From assembly GCF_016741875.1 (NCBI RefSeq), contig NZ_JAERRF010000006.1, positions 394,481 to 458,480 on the forward strand: a stretch of DNA of 64,000 nt, written 5' to 3'. The position numbers and the translations under genes are program-made. The stretch comes from Streptomyces coffeae. GTDB taxonomy: Bacteria; Actinomycetota; Actinomycetes; Streptomycetales; Streptomycetaceae. The notes under the pieces are model-generated. The model ran no database searches. It saw nothing but the letters and a program-made list of their open reading frames with translations, and had not been told where the DNA came from. Below, piece after piece: positions 17,117-24,935 of the stretch (position 1 is the first letter of the stretch; every line of letters starts with the position of its first letter).

Positions 17117-17845
17117 TCAGGAGGCGTCATGGAACACCAGGCCCAGGGCGTGGCGGCGGCCGGAGCGCACGGTGCTCACTCCATGCCGCATCGCCCCGGC
17201 GGACCAGCCGCGGGCTGAGCGCACCGGCCGGTCGCGGGTGGTGAAGATCAGGCCATGGCCCTGCTTCAGCACGTTGACCGTGCCGCGCGACTGGGCCCGG
17301 GGCCGCTGCTCCACCAGCAGGAACTCCCCACCGGTGTAGTCGGTGCCGTGCTCGTCGAGCCCGATGACCACCTGCAACGGGAAGACCATGTCACCGAACA
17401 CGTCACGGTGCAGGGCGTTCCAGTCGCCCGCCCCGTAACGCAGCAGGATCTGGGCCGACCGGCTCTGCCCCGCCGCCTGGCACATCGTGAGCCACGCGTC
17501 CAGGGTGTCCGGCCAGGGCGCGGGGCGCCCCAGCCGGGCCGCCCAGTCGCGCGCCACGGCCAGCAGATGCGGATAGAAGGCGGCGCGCAACTCCGCTACC
17601 GGTGTGGGCAGTTCATGGCTGAAGTACCGGTACTGACCGGAGCCGAAGCGGTGCCGTGCCATGTCGACCGTGGAACGGAAGCGTGCCTCCTGGTCGTACA
17701 GCCCCGCCAGGGAGCGGCACTCCGAGGCGTTGAGCAGCCGTGGGGTGAGCGCACAGCCATAGGTGTCCAGTTCCCCGGCCAGGGCTCGCCAGTCGGCCGA
17801 GTCCAGGGCGCGGCGGGCCCGGGTGGCCGTGTTCTTGGTGATCAT
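17117..17845 (-). CDS. 2-oxoglutarate/Fe(II) oxygenase of the Oxygenase-NA (damaged-DNA) type
   Basis: A 242-residue dioxygenase distinct from AlkB. The iron triad is His146-x-Asp148 (ALHRD) and His221 (MRHGVS), with Arg227 placed to bind 2-oxoglutarate. GEFLLVEQRPRAQSRG and DMVFPLQVVIGLD fit the family described as oxygenase acting on damaged DNA (PF09859, COG3826), by recall. Its start overlaps the Ogt stop codon (ATGA), which supports a repair role. ATG 17845 was chosen over an upstream start at 17947 that would run back into ogt. The true substrate is not established from sequence. Confidence 0.85.
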   Translation of the reverse strand: MITKNTATRARRALDSADWRALAGELDTYGCALTPRLLNASECRSLAGLYDQEARFRSTVDMARHRFGSGQYRYFSHELPTPVAELRAAFYPHLLAVARDWAARLGRPAPWPDTLDAWLTMCQAAGQSRSAQILLRYGAGDWNALHRDVFGDMVFPLQVVIGLDEHGTDYTGGEFLLVEQRPRAQSRGTVNVLKQGHGLIFTTRDRPVRSARGWSAGAMRHGVSTVRSGRRHALGLVFHDAS

Positions 17846-18348
17846 GCGTGGTCCCTGATGCCCTCGAGCCGCAGCAGACTGCGCTTGCGTTCCAGCCCGC
17901 CCGCGTAGCCGCTCAGCGAACCGTCGGCCCCGATGACCCGGTGGCACGGGCGCACGACCAGCAGTGGATTGCGGCCGATGGCCGTGCCGACCGCGCGTAC
18001 GGCGGTGCGTGACGCCCCGGCCCGCTCGGCGAGCGCGCCGTAGCTGAGGGTCGTGCCGTACGGGATCTCCTCGAGCGCCTGCCAGACCCGCTGCTGGAAC
18101 GGGGTGCCGGCGGACGTGAACTCGATGTCGAACCGGGTGCGCCGCCCCGAGAAGTACGCCCGCAGCTGCTCCACGATCGTGGTGAACGCCGCGTCGTCGC
18201 GCCGCCAGTCGTCGCCGACCGTCGCCCCGCCCCGCTGCTCGGGCACCGAGAGCGAGGTCAGTGCGACACCGCCCGGGGCGGTCGCGGACTTCTCTCCCGC
18301 CAGCAGCAGTTCCCCCAGAGGGCTGTCAAACAAGGTGTAGATGGTCAT
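17842..18348 (-). CDS. ogt: Methylated-DNA-protein-cysteine methyltransferase (O6-alkylguanine repair)
   Basis: A 168-residue suicide enzyme that transfers methyl from O6-methylguanine or O4-methylthymine to its own Cys135 in the PCHRV motif. The helix-turn-helix region with GTAIGRNP precedes it and the helix with the typical SGYAGGLERKRSLLRLEG segment follows. It is the first gene of a five-gene operon running to alkB. A 17-bp element identical to one before the Ada-AlkA gene lies 47-63 bases upstream, pointing to control by methylated Ada. Confidence 0.95.
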   Translation of the reverse strand: MTIYTLFDSPLGELLLAGEKSATAPGGVALTSLSVPEQRGGATVGDDWRRDDAAFTTIVEQLRAYFSGRRTRFDIEFTSAGTPFQQRVWQALEEIPYGTTLSYGALAERAGASRTAVRAVGTAIGRNPLLVVRPCHRVIGADGSLSGYAGGLERKRSLLRLEGIRDHA

Positions 18349-18394
18349 GGTTTTGGTCGCTTTCCTGTGAAGTGTCCTGAACGCTGTCCAGTCT

Positions 18395-18411
18395 GCGGAA
18401 ATCGGACACCG
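18395..18411 (-). promoter_or_regulatory. Candidate Ada box upstream of ogt
   Basis: GCGGAAATCGGACACCG (plus-strand reading) is identical over all 17 bases to the element at 19968-19984 before the Ada-AlkA gene. A degenerate third copy (ATTCGGACATCG) follows at 18424-18435. Its distance to the start (47-63 bases) suits an activator site. Confidence 0.65.
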
Positions 18412-18457
18412 GATGCTGGCGGGATTCGGACATCGTGTTCATGGTGCCGGGAGGCGG

Positions 18458-19927
18458 TCAGCCGCGGGTGGCCGGGGCGTTCCAGCAGTGGTGCATGGCG
18501 TACGAACGCCACGGCCGCCAGCTCTCCGCGTCCTCCAGACGCACCCCCGCGCGGCGCGCCCCCGCCCGTACCGCGACATCGCCCGCCAGCAGCACATCGG
18601 GGTCGCCCAGCGCCCGCATCCGGAGGTAACCGGCCGTCCACGGGCCGATTCCGCGCAGCGCCAGCACCTCCCGCTCGCTCTGCTCCCGGTCGGCTCCGGC
18701 GTCGAGACGTACGGCGCCGTCGGCGAGCGCGGTGGCGAGGGTGCGCAGGGTTGCGCGTCTGCTCCCGGGCATCCCGAGCTCCGTGAGCGGCGCGTCGGCC
18801 AGGTCCTCGGCGCGGGGGAAGAGATGGGTGAGCGCGCCGTCGGGCTCGGCGAGAGGCGCGCCGTACGCCGCGACCAGCGCATTGCCAAGACCGCGTCCCG
18901 CGGTGACCGAGACCTGCTGGCCCAGGACGGCGCGTACGGCCAGTTCCGCCGGATCGACGGTGCCCGGGGAGCGCAGCCCCGGCCGTGCGGCCACCAGGGT
19001 CGCGAGCGCGGGGTCGGCCCCCAGCCGCTCGGCGACGGCGTACGGATCGGCGTCGAGGTCGAACAGCCGCCGCATCCGCTGGATGGCCGTTGTCAGATCG
19101 CGCAGCTCGGTCAGCCGCAGCCGGCACTCCAGCCAGCCGCCGTCGCCGGACCGTTCGTCGACCTCGGCGATGCCGTGGCCGTGCGACAGCCGCAGGGTGC
19201 GCCGGTAGGTACGGGCGCCGGGGGCGCCGATGACCTCCTCCACCCCGGTGAGGGCGCGCCGGGCCAGATAGTCGAATTCCTCGGTGGCGGCATAGGGCCC
19301 GCGATGCGCGAGCCGCAGTGCCACCCCGGGCCGCGCGCCGTCCTGCCGTGGCGGTCCCGTCCGCCCCGTCCGTGGCCCGGCGGCGCGCAGTTCGCTCGGG
19401 GTGGCGGCGTAGATCTCGCGGAGGGTGTCGTTGAACTGCCGCACGCTGGAGAATCCGGCGGCGAACGCGATCTCCGTGGCCTGGAGACCGGTGGTCTGGA
19501 GGAGGATGCGGGCGGTGTGGGCGCGCTGGGCGCGGGCGAGGGCGATGGGTCCGGCGCCCAGTTCGGCGTTGAGCTGCCGCTGTACCTGACGTGGGCTGTA
19601 GCCCAGCCGGTGGGCCAGCCCCGCCACGCCCTCGCGGTCCACCACCCCGTCGCCGATCATCCGCATCGCGCGCCCGACGACATCGGCGCGGGTGTTCCAC
19701 GCGGCCGAACCGGGCACGGCGTCCGGGCGGCAGCGACGGCACGCCCGGAACCCCTCGCCCTGGGCCGCCGCCGCGGTGGGGAAGAACCGCACGTTCTTCC
19801 GCCGGGGCGTGGTCGCCGGACAGCTTGGACGGCAGTAGATACCGGTCGTGGCCACGGCGAAGAAGAACTCGCCGTCGAACCGTGCGTCCCGACCACACAC
19901 CGCCTCGTACTTACCGTCCTCCGTCAT
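18458..19927 (-). CDS. Ada-AlkA fusion: methylphosphotriester sensor, AraC activator and 3-methyladenine DNA glycosylase
   Basis: A 489-residue three-part protein. Residues 1-70 are the Ada zinc domain with Cys32, Cys36, Cys63 and Cys66 (YCRPSC and CRRC); Cys32 corresponds to the methyl acceptor. Residues 75-165 are an AraC-type HTH region (VQRQLNAELGAGPIALARAQR; GFSSVRQFNDTLRE). From about 200 to the end it resembles AlkA: an N-terminal lobe, the HhH turn LRGIGPWTAGYL and the catalytic Asp in LLAGDVAVR. So it senses alkylation, activates transcription and excises alkylated bases. It has its own promoter with a 17-bp motif shared with ogt. ATG 19927 begins MTEDGKYEAV. Confidence 0.94.
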   Translation of the reverse strand: MTEDGKYEAVCGRDARFDGEFFFAVATTGIYCRPSCPATTPRRKNVRFFPTAAAAQGEGFRACRRCRPDAVPGSAAWNTRADVVGRAMRMIGDGVVDREGVAGLAHRLGYSPRQVQRQLNAELGAGPIALARAQRAHTARILLQTTGLQATEIAFAAGFSSVRQFNDTLREIYAATPSELRAAGPRTGRTGPPRQDGARPGVALRLAHRGPYAATEEFDYLARRALTGVEEVIGAPGARTYRRTLRLSHGHGIAEVDERSGDGGWLECRLRLTELRDLTTAIQRMRRLFDLDADPYAVAERLGADPALATLVAARPGLRSPGTVDPAELAVRAVLGQQVSVTAGRGLGNALVAAYGAPLAEPDGALTHLFPRAEDLADAPLTELGMPGSRRATLRTLATALADGAVRLDAGADREQSEREVLALRGIGPWTAGYLRMRALGDPDVLLAGDVAVRAGARRAGVRLEDAESWRPWRSYAMHHCWNAPATRG

Positions 19928-19967
19928 CACGGTGTCCACTGTGCGCCATGCCGGGGGAGCGGTGCCG

Positions 19968-19984
19968 GCGGAAATCGGACACCG
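19968..19984 (-). promoter_or_regulatory. Candidate Ada box upstream of the Ada-AlkA gene
   Basis: Exact 17-bp match (GCGGAAATCGGACACCG) to 18395-18411; it continues as TGTTCGG. It lies 41-57 bases before the start codon, a distance similar to that at ogt. The shared element implies autoregulation plus co-regulation of the repair operon. Confidence 0.65.
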
Positions 19985-20001
19985 TGTTCGGGCCGTGGCG
20001 C

Positions 20002-21069
20002 TCAGCGCCGTGCCCGGGGCTCGGTAGCGGCGGACCGGGACGCGGAGGACTGGGCGGCGGTGGACGGGGCCGCGGTGGCGTTCGGGGTGCCGGTGGCCAC
20101 CGTCCGCGAGCCCCGGCCACGTCGCCGGGGAAGAGCGGCGATCGCGATGGCCACGAGCGCGACGGCGATCCCCACGAAGGTCGAGGCGGTCACCTCGGCA
20201 CCCGCCCGGGGGAAGGCCGTGTTCAGCGCGAGTGATCCCAGGAGCTGGCCGGTGATGGTGGCCAGCCCGAGGATGAGCACACCGAGCTGGTGAACGGCCG
20301 CGATGGCGATCCCGATGACGACAATGCCGATCGGCCCGCCGCAGTACACATACCAGTCCGCGGCGAACGCGCGCGGCGGATGGACCACGACCGAGTGCAC
20401 GGCGAACACCGTGGCCAGGACGGTGGCGCCGACCGCGAAGTTGGTGAAGGTCGCGATCGGGGCCGAGCCGGTGGCGACGCGCACATGGCCGTTGACGGCC
20501 TGCTGCCAGCTCACACAGGCCCCGGCCATCAGCGGCAGGGCGAGCATCCAGAGCGGGAAGTCCGCGCTCAGCTTGCCCGCCGTGGACACCCCGACCGCCG
20601 CGAGGACGAGGACGGAGCCGATGATCCGCGGCGCCGTCAGCGACTGCGGCCCCGCGGGGCCGAGCCCCTTGCGGTCGACGGCCAGCCCGGCGGCGGTCTG
20701 TCCGGCCACCACGGCCACCGTGAACAGGGCCACCCCGAGCGCGGTGACCGTCAGCGCCTGCGAGAGCACCAGCAGCGCGCCACCGCAGCCGCCGAGCACC
20801 TGCCACCACATCATCCGGCCTTCCCGCACCGCGCGGACGACGGCACCCGGCCCGGTACGTTCAGGCCCCTCCGCGGCCCCCCGCCGCCCCGCCCGCCGGG
20901 CACCCGCGATGAGCAGTCCGGCGGCTATGACCACCAGCCCGGAGCCGAAGGAGATGAGTGCCGCGGCGTACGGGTCGTGCATCCCGTGCGCCAACTCACC
21001 ATTGAGACGCGACTGTACGGCGATGAGCCCACCGGCGAAGACCGCAAGCAGCAGCCAGACGGCGTACAT
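20002..21069 (-). CDS. DMT-superfamily transporter, YdcZ/DUF606 type
   Basis: A 355-residue membrane protein with about ten hydrophobic segments arranged as two repeats of five. Each repeat starts like the YdcZ family: an N-terminal LLAVFAGGLIAVQSRLNGELA and an internal WMLALPLMAGACVSWQQAVNGHV. Such DUF606 proteins belong to the drug/metabolite transporter superfamily; substrates are generally unknown. A long Ser/Thr/Ala-rich tail of about 40 residues follows the last helix and is likely cytoplasmic. ATG 21069 gives a clean membrane start. It is transcribed toward the Ada-AlkA gene but is separated by that gene's own promoter. Confidence 0.85.
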   Translation of the reverse strand: MYAVWLLLAVFAGGLIAVQSRLNGELAHGMHDPYAAALISFGSGLVVIAAGLLIAGARRAGRRGAAEGPERTGPGAVVRAVREGRMMWWQVLGGCGGALLVLSQALTVTALGVALFTVAVVAGQTAAGLAVDRKGLGPAGPQSLTAPRIIGSVLVLAAVGVSTAGKLSADFPLWMLALPLMAGACVSWQQAVNGHVRVATGSAPIATFTNFAVGATVLATVFAVHSVVVHPPRAFAADWYVYCGGPIGIVVIGIAIAAVHQLGVLILGLATITGQLLGSLALNTAFPRAGAEVTASTFVGIAVALVAIAIAALPRRRGRGSRTVATGTPNATAAPSTAAQSSASRSAATEPRARR

Positions 21070-21399
21070 CGGGGATCCTCTCGTACCGGGGCGATGGGCG
21101 GCTGAGAGGCTACGCCACCGGCCCGACGTGGAAGAACGCGCCCCCGCGTGGGCTGCGGTGCGGCACGGCCGGAGAGGGGGAGCGGGAGGCGACGGGCCGG
21201 GCTGGGGGATCGGGACCTGGCAGCCCTTGCGGAGCGCGCGGGCGGAACGGAGACTACGTCTCGCTGGTGATCTCCGAATCCGCCGGCCACGACGCGGCCC
21301 ACCAGGCCGCGCACGACCGAGGCGCATTCCCACCAGACCGCGCCTGACGAATACGCCGTCCCACCACGACGGGCCCGAATGCCGAGGAGACCGACCCCC

Positions 21400-23748
21400 A
21401 TGACCACGAAGACCAGCGCGACAACACCCGAGGCCGAGGTCTCCGACGCGCTCGCGGCGCAGGACGCGCTGCTGCGCGAGGTGGAGCGGCGGGTGCTCTG
21501 GCTGGCGACCGCGATCATCGACCACGCCAACCGGGTACGGCCCAACCCCACCGGGCTGAAGGTGGGCGGGCACCAGGCGTCGTCCGCGTCGATGACGACG
21601 ATCATGACGGCGCTGTGGTTCGACCGGCTGCGGGCGGGGGACCGGGTGTCGGTGAAGCCGCATGCCTCTCCGGTGCTGCATGCGATCAACTACCTGCTCG
21701 GGGAGCTGGACGAGCGGTATCTGACCACGCTGCGGGAGTTCGGCGGTCTCCAGAGCTATCCCTCGCGGTCGAAGGACCCCGACCCCGTCGACTACTCCAC
21801 CGGTTCGGTGGGCATCGGCGCCACCGCGCCGATCTGGGGCGCGCTGGCCCGCCGTTACACCGACTCCGTGGCGGGCGGCGCGGGCACCGGGCGGCAGTAC
21901 TCGCTGGTCGGAGACGCGGAGCTGGACGAAGGCGCCTGCTGGGAGGCGATCCTCGACCCGATGGTCGGCGAGCTGGGCGAGATCTGCTGGATCGTCGATG
22001 TGAACCGGCAGTCGCTGGACCGGGTGGTGCCCAACATCGGCGCCAACCGCTTGCAGGGCATGTTCGAGGCCGCGGGCTGGCAGGTGCTCACCGTCAAGTA
22101 CGGACGGCTGCTGCGGGAACTGTTCGCCCGGCCCGGCGGGGACGCCCTGCGGCGGCGGATCGACGACATGACCAACCCCGAGTACCAGCGGCTGCTGCGC
22201 TGCACCCCGGAGCAGCTGCGCACCCGGCTGCCCGGCGACGGTCCCGATGCCGCCGCCCTGCACAGCCTGATAGCACCGCTGGACGACGCCACCCTGCACT
22301 CCGCCATCCGTAACCTCGGCGGACACGACCTGCGCGCGCTCGACGAGGCGCTGGGCGCCATCGACGACACCCGGCCCACCGTTGTCTTCGCGTACACGGT
22401 GAAGGGGAACGGGCTGGCCACCGAGGGCCATCCGCAGAACCACTCCTCACTGCTGGCGGCCGAGCAGATGGCCGAGCTGGGGGAGCGGGTGGGTATGTCG
22501 CTCGACGACCCGTGGCAGCGCTTCGCCCCGGACTCGGCGGCGGGTCGGCTCTGCACCCGGGTGGCCGCCCGGCTGCGGCGTGAACCCGTCGCCCTCACCC
22601 CCGTCCCGGAGCTGCCCACCGACATCGGCCGCACCCCCCACGGAAAGGCCACCACTCAGGCCGCGCTCGGCCGCGCCCTGCTGGACCTCACCCGGGCCGC
22701 CCCGGAGGCGGCGCGCCGTGTGGTGACGCTCTGCCCCGACGTCAGCTCCTCCACCAACCTCGGCGGCTGGGTCAACAAGGTCGGCGTCTGGTCGGCGGCC
22801 GACGACCGCCGCGACTGGTTCGAGGACGACCCCGAGACGATCCTGCACTGGCGCGAGCGGCCCACCGGCCAGCACCTCGAACTCGGCATCGCCGAAGGCA
22901 ACCTGGTCGGACTGCTCGCCGAGCTGGGCGCCACCTGGAGCCGCTGGGGGCAGCCGCTGCTGCCCATCGGGGTGCTCTACGACCCGTTCGTCGAACGGGC
23001 GCTGGAGCCCTGGTCGTTCGGGATCTACGCGGGCGGCCAGTCGATCCTGGTCGGTACCCCCTCCGGGGTCACCCTGGCTCCCGAGGGCGGGGCGCACCAG
23101 TCGGTCACCACGCCCTCGGTCGGGCTCGAACAGCCCGGCTGCGTCACCTACGAGCCCGCGTTCGCGATCGACGTCGAGTGGACGCTGCTGGCCTCGCTGG
23201 CCCGGCTCGGGCGGCCCGACGGCACCTCCGCCTATCTGCGGCTCTCCACCCGCCCGGTGGACCAGAGCCTCGCCGCCGTGCCCACCGATCCGGCGGCCCG
23301 TGAGCGCCGCCGCCGGCAGACCGTCGCCGGGGCGTATCCGCTGGTGCGCTCCGCCGGGCAGCCCGCGGTCACGATCGCCGCGATGGGCGCCGTGGTGCCC
23401 GAGGCGCTGCTGGCGGCCGAGCGGCTGGCGGCCCAGGGCACCCCCGCCGACGTGGTCTGTGTGACCAGCCCCGGTCTGCTCTTCGACGCGGTGCGGGCCC
23501 GCTCCGGCCGGGGCGAGGGCGACAGCTGGATCCTGGACGCGGCGTTCCCCGCGCACCGGGCGGCGCCCCTGGTCACCGTCCTCGACGGCCATCCGCACAC
23601 GCTGGCGTTCCTCAGCGGTATCAACCAGGTACGCGCCACCCACCTCGGGGTGACCCGGTTCGGGCAGTCCGGCGATCTGGAGTCGGTGTACCGCTACCAC
23701 GGTCTGGACGCCGACAGCATCGTCGGCGCCGCGCTCGACGTGTGCTGA
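21400..23748 (+). CDS. Homodimeric pyruvate dehydrogenase E1/transketolase-like thiamine-diphosphate enzyme
   Basis: A 782-residue thiamine-diphosphate enzyme with the layout of homodimeric E1/transketolase proteins. An N-terminal domain has KVGGHQASSASM, SVKPHASPVLHAI, FGGLQSYPSR and the ThDP motif GDAELDEGACWEA followed by VDVNRQSLD. A pyrimidine domain (about 430-610) has HLELGIAEGNLVG, and there is a C-terminal transketolase-like domain. Length is shorter than AceE (about 890-910), and no E2 or E3 gene is nearby, so it may be a paralogue with a different 2-oxo acid or sugar substrate. ATG 21400 has a GAGGAGA site and is preferred over 21379. Confidence 0.85.
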   Translation: MTTKTSATTPEAEVSDALAAQDALLREVERRVLWLATAIIDHANRVRPNPTGLKVGGHQASSASMTTIMTALWFDRLRAGDRVSVKPHASPVLHAINYLLGELDERYLTTLREFGGLQSYPSRSKDPDPVDYSTGSVGIGATAPIWGALARRYTDSVAGGAGTGRQYSLVGDAELDEGACWEAILDPMVGELGEICWIVDVNRQSLDRVVPNIGANRLQGMFEAAGWQVLTVKYGRLLRELFARPGGDALRRRIDDMTNPEYQRLLRCTPEQLRTRLPGDGPDAAALHSLIAPLDDATLHSAIRNLGGHDLRALDEALGAIDDTRPTVVFAYTVKGNGLATEGHPQNHSSLLAAEQMAELGERVGMSLDDPWQRFAPDSAAGRLCTRVAARLRREPVALTPVPELPTDIGRTPHGKATTQAALGRALLDLTRAAPEAARRVVTLCPDVSSSTNLGGWVNKVGVWSAADDRRDWFEDDPETILHWRERPTGQHLELGIAEGNLVGLLAELGATWSRWGQPLLPIGVLYDPFVERALEPWSFGIYAGGQSILVGTPSGVTLAPEGGAHQSVTTPSVGLEQPGCVTYEPAFAIDVEWTLLASLARLGRPDGTSAYLRLSTRPVDQSLAAVPTDPAARERRRRQTVAGAYPLVRSAGQPAVTIAAMGAVVPEALLAAERLAAQGTPADVVCVTSPGLLFDAVRARSGRGEGDSWILDAAFPAHRAAPLVTVLDGHPHTLAFLSGINQVRATHLGVTRFGQSGDLESVYRYHGLDADSIVGAALDVC

Positions 23749-23797
23749 CCTGCCCGCTGGCCACGGGGTGGAACGGGCGGTGGGCGCGGCGGTCTGG

Positions 23798-23960
23798 CTA
23801 GGCTCTGTCCGGTGGGTCTTTGAGGAGCAGCCCGCGGCGTCTGGTGCCGTGGATCGCAAGGCGGAGGATCGCCCTCGTACTGGGCGTACTCGGGCGACTC
23901 CGACAACGCGGCCGGGGGCACCTCCCAGCGTTAGCTGGGGGCGCGGTGCCAGGCGTCGCG
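23798..23960 (+). repeat. Degraded copy of a dispersed MITE-like repeat (copy A)
   Basis: Bases 23837-23958 match the core of the element at 46863-47057 in inverted orientation with only about ten differences, including a perfect run of some fifty bases. The left end begins CTAG like the other copy but then diverges, and the right terminal repeat is missing because the element runs into the SDR gene. It encodes the last residues and the TAA stop of that gene. Confidence 0.8.
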
Positions 23961-24734
23961 GGCCCGATAAGACCCGCCGGACAGGGCCTGAGCGGTGCCG
24001 GTCGTCCAACCGGCCTGCGGGGAGGCGAGGAAGGCCGCGGCGGCGGCCACCTCCCTCGGCGCCCCGACCCGGCCCAGGGGATAGGCGTCACCGGTGTGGC
24101 GCTCGTGTTCCTCGCTCTGCTCGGCACTCATCGGGACGATGTGCTCGCGCTCGTACGCCGGGGCGCGCACCGCACCCGGGGCGATGGCGTTGACCCGGAC
24201 GCCGGACGGGCCGAGTTCACCGGCGAGCGCCCGGGTCATCGCGTTGATCGCGCCGCGGGTGGCGGAGTAGGCGGCGGACGGGCGGTCGGTGCCCGTCGAA
24301 TCCGCCCAGTAGCTGCTGATGTTGACGATGCTGCCGCGTCCGGTGGTGAGTGCCGGAAGCAGCGCCTGGGCGAGCAGGAACGGCACCCGCACATTGAGGT
24401 GGAGCATGGTGTCGAAGGTGTCGGCGGAGGTCTGGGCGAGTGGACTGAAGTGCGCCGTCCCCGCGTTGTTGACGAGGGTGTCCACCCGGTCGGTCAGCTC
24501 CAGCACCTGCTGTGCGGCGGTGGTCGCGGCGCCGTGGTCGGCCAGGTCGAGGCAGAGTGTGCGCACCGTGGTCCCGTGGCAGGACAGGGTCCGCCGGGCC
24601 CGGTCCAGTCCGTCCTGATCGCGGGCGATCAGCACCAGGTCGGCGCCCTCCGTGGCGAACGCGTCGGCGATGGCGTAGCCGAGGCCCTCGCTGCCACCGG
24701 TGATCACTGCGGTGGTGCCGACGAGATGGGGCAA
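23931..24734 (-). CDS. Short-chain dehydrogenase/reductase with repeat-derived C-terminus
   Basis: A 267-residue SDR. TGGSEGLGYAIA near the N-terminus is the NAD(P) glycine motif, NNAG follows at about 89-92, and the active-site Ser lies in VNISSYW. The catalytic Tyr is present in AAYSATRGA, but the usual Lys four residues on (YxxxK) is Arg here, so activity may be altered. The final residues RDAWHRAPS and the stop codon come from the dispersed repeat copy A, so the original C-terminus has been lost or replaced. It is divergent from the DUF4032 gene. Substrate unknown. Confidence 0.82.
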   Translation of the reverse strand: MPHLVGTTAVITGGSEGLGYAIADAFATEGADLVLIARDQDGLDRARRTLSCHGTTVRTLCLDLADHGAATTAAQQVLELTDRVDTLVNNAGTAHFSPLAQTSADTFDTMLHLNVRVPFLLAQALLPALTTGRGSIVNISSYWADSTGTDRPSAAYSATRGAINAMTRALAGELGPSGVRVNAIAPGAVRAPAYEREHIVPMSAEQSEEHERHTGDAYPLGRVGAPREVAAAAAFLASPQAGWTTGTAQALSGGSYRARDAWHRAPS

Positions 24735-24818
24735 GACCGGGTTCCCTTCGGGGGCGGACGGACAGTGCGGAGAGCCGACGGACAGGCGGAGATCGACCCC
24801 CGGTAAACGGACGGATCA

Positions 24819-24888
24819 TGTCCGGTTAACTCCCCGCAGCGTAGATATGTGGACAGAGCCTGTCCAATTCTGTCCAGGGTTGCGGACA
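24819..24888. promoter_or_regulatory. Cluster of GGACA/TGTCC half-sites between SDR and DUF4032 genes
   Basis: Within 70 bases there are five copies of GGACA or its complement: 24819-24823, 24851-24855, 24861-24865, 24871-24875 and 24884-24888. The pair at 24851-24865 forms the palindrome GGACAGAGCCTGTCC. The cluster lies in the divergent promoter region and could be an operator. Confidence 0.4.
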
Positions 24889-24935
24889 TCCCCGACCGGC
24901 CCCGATCGCACCTCCGTACCGCACACTGGTGTGTC

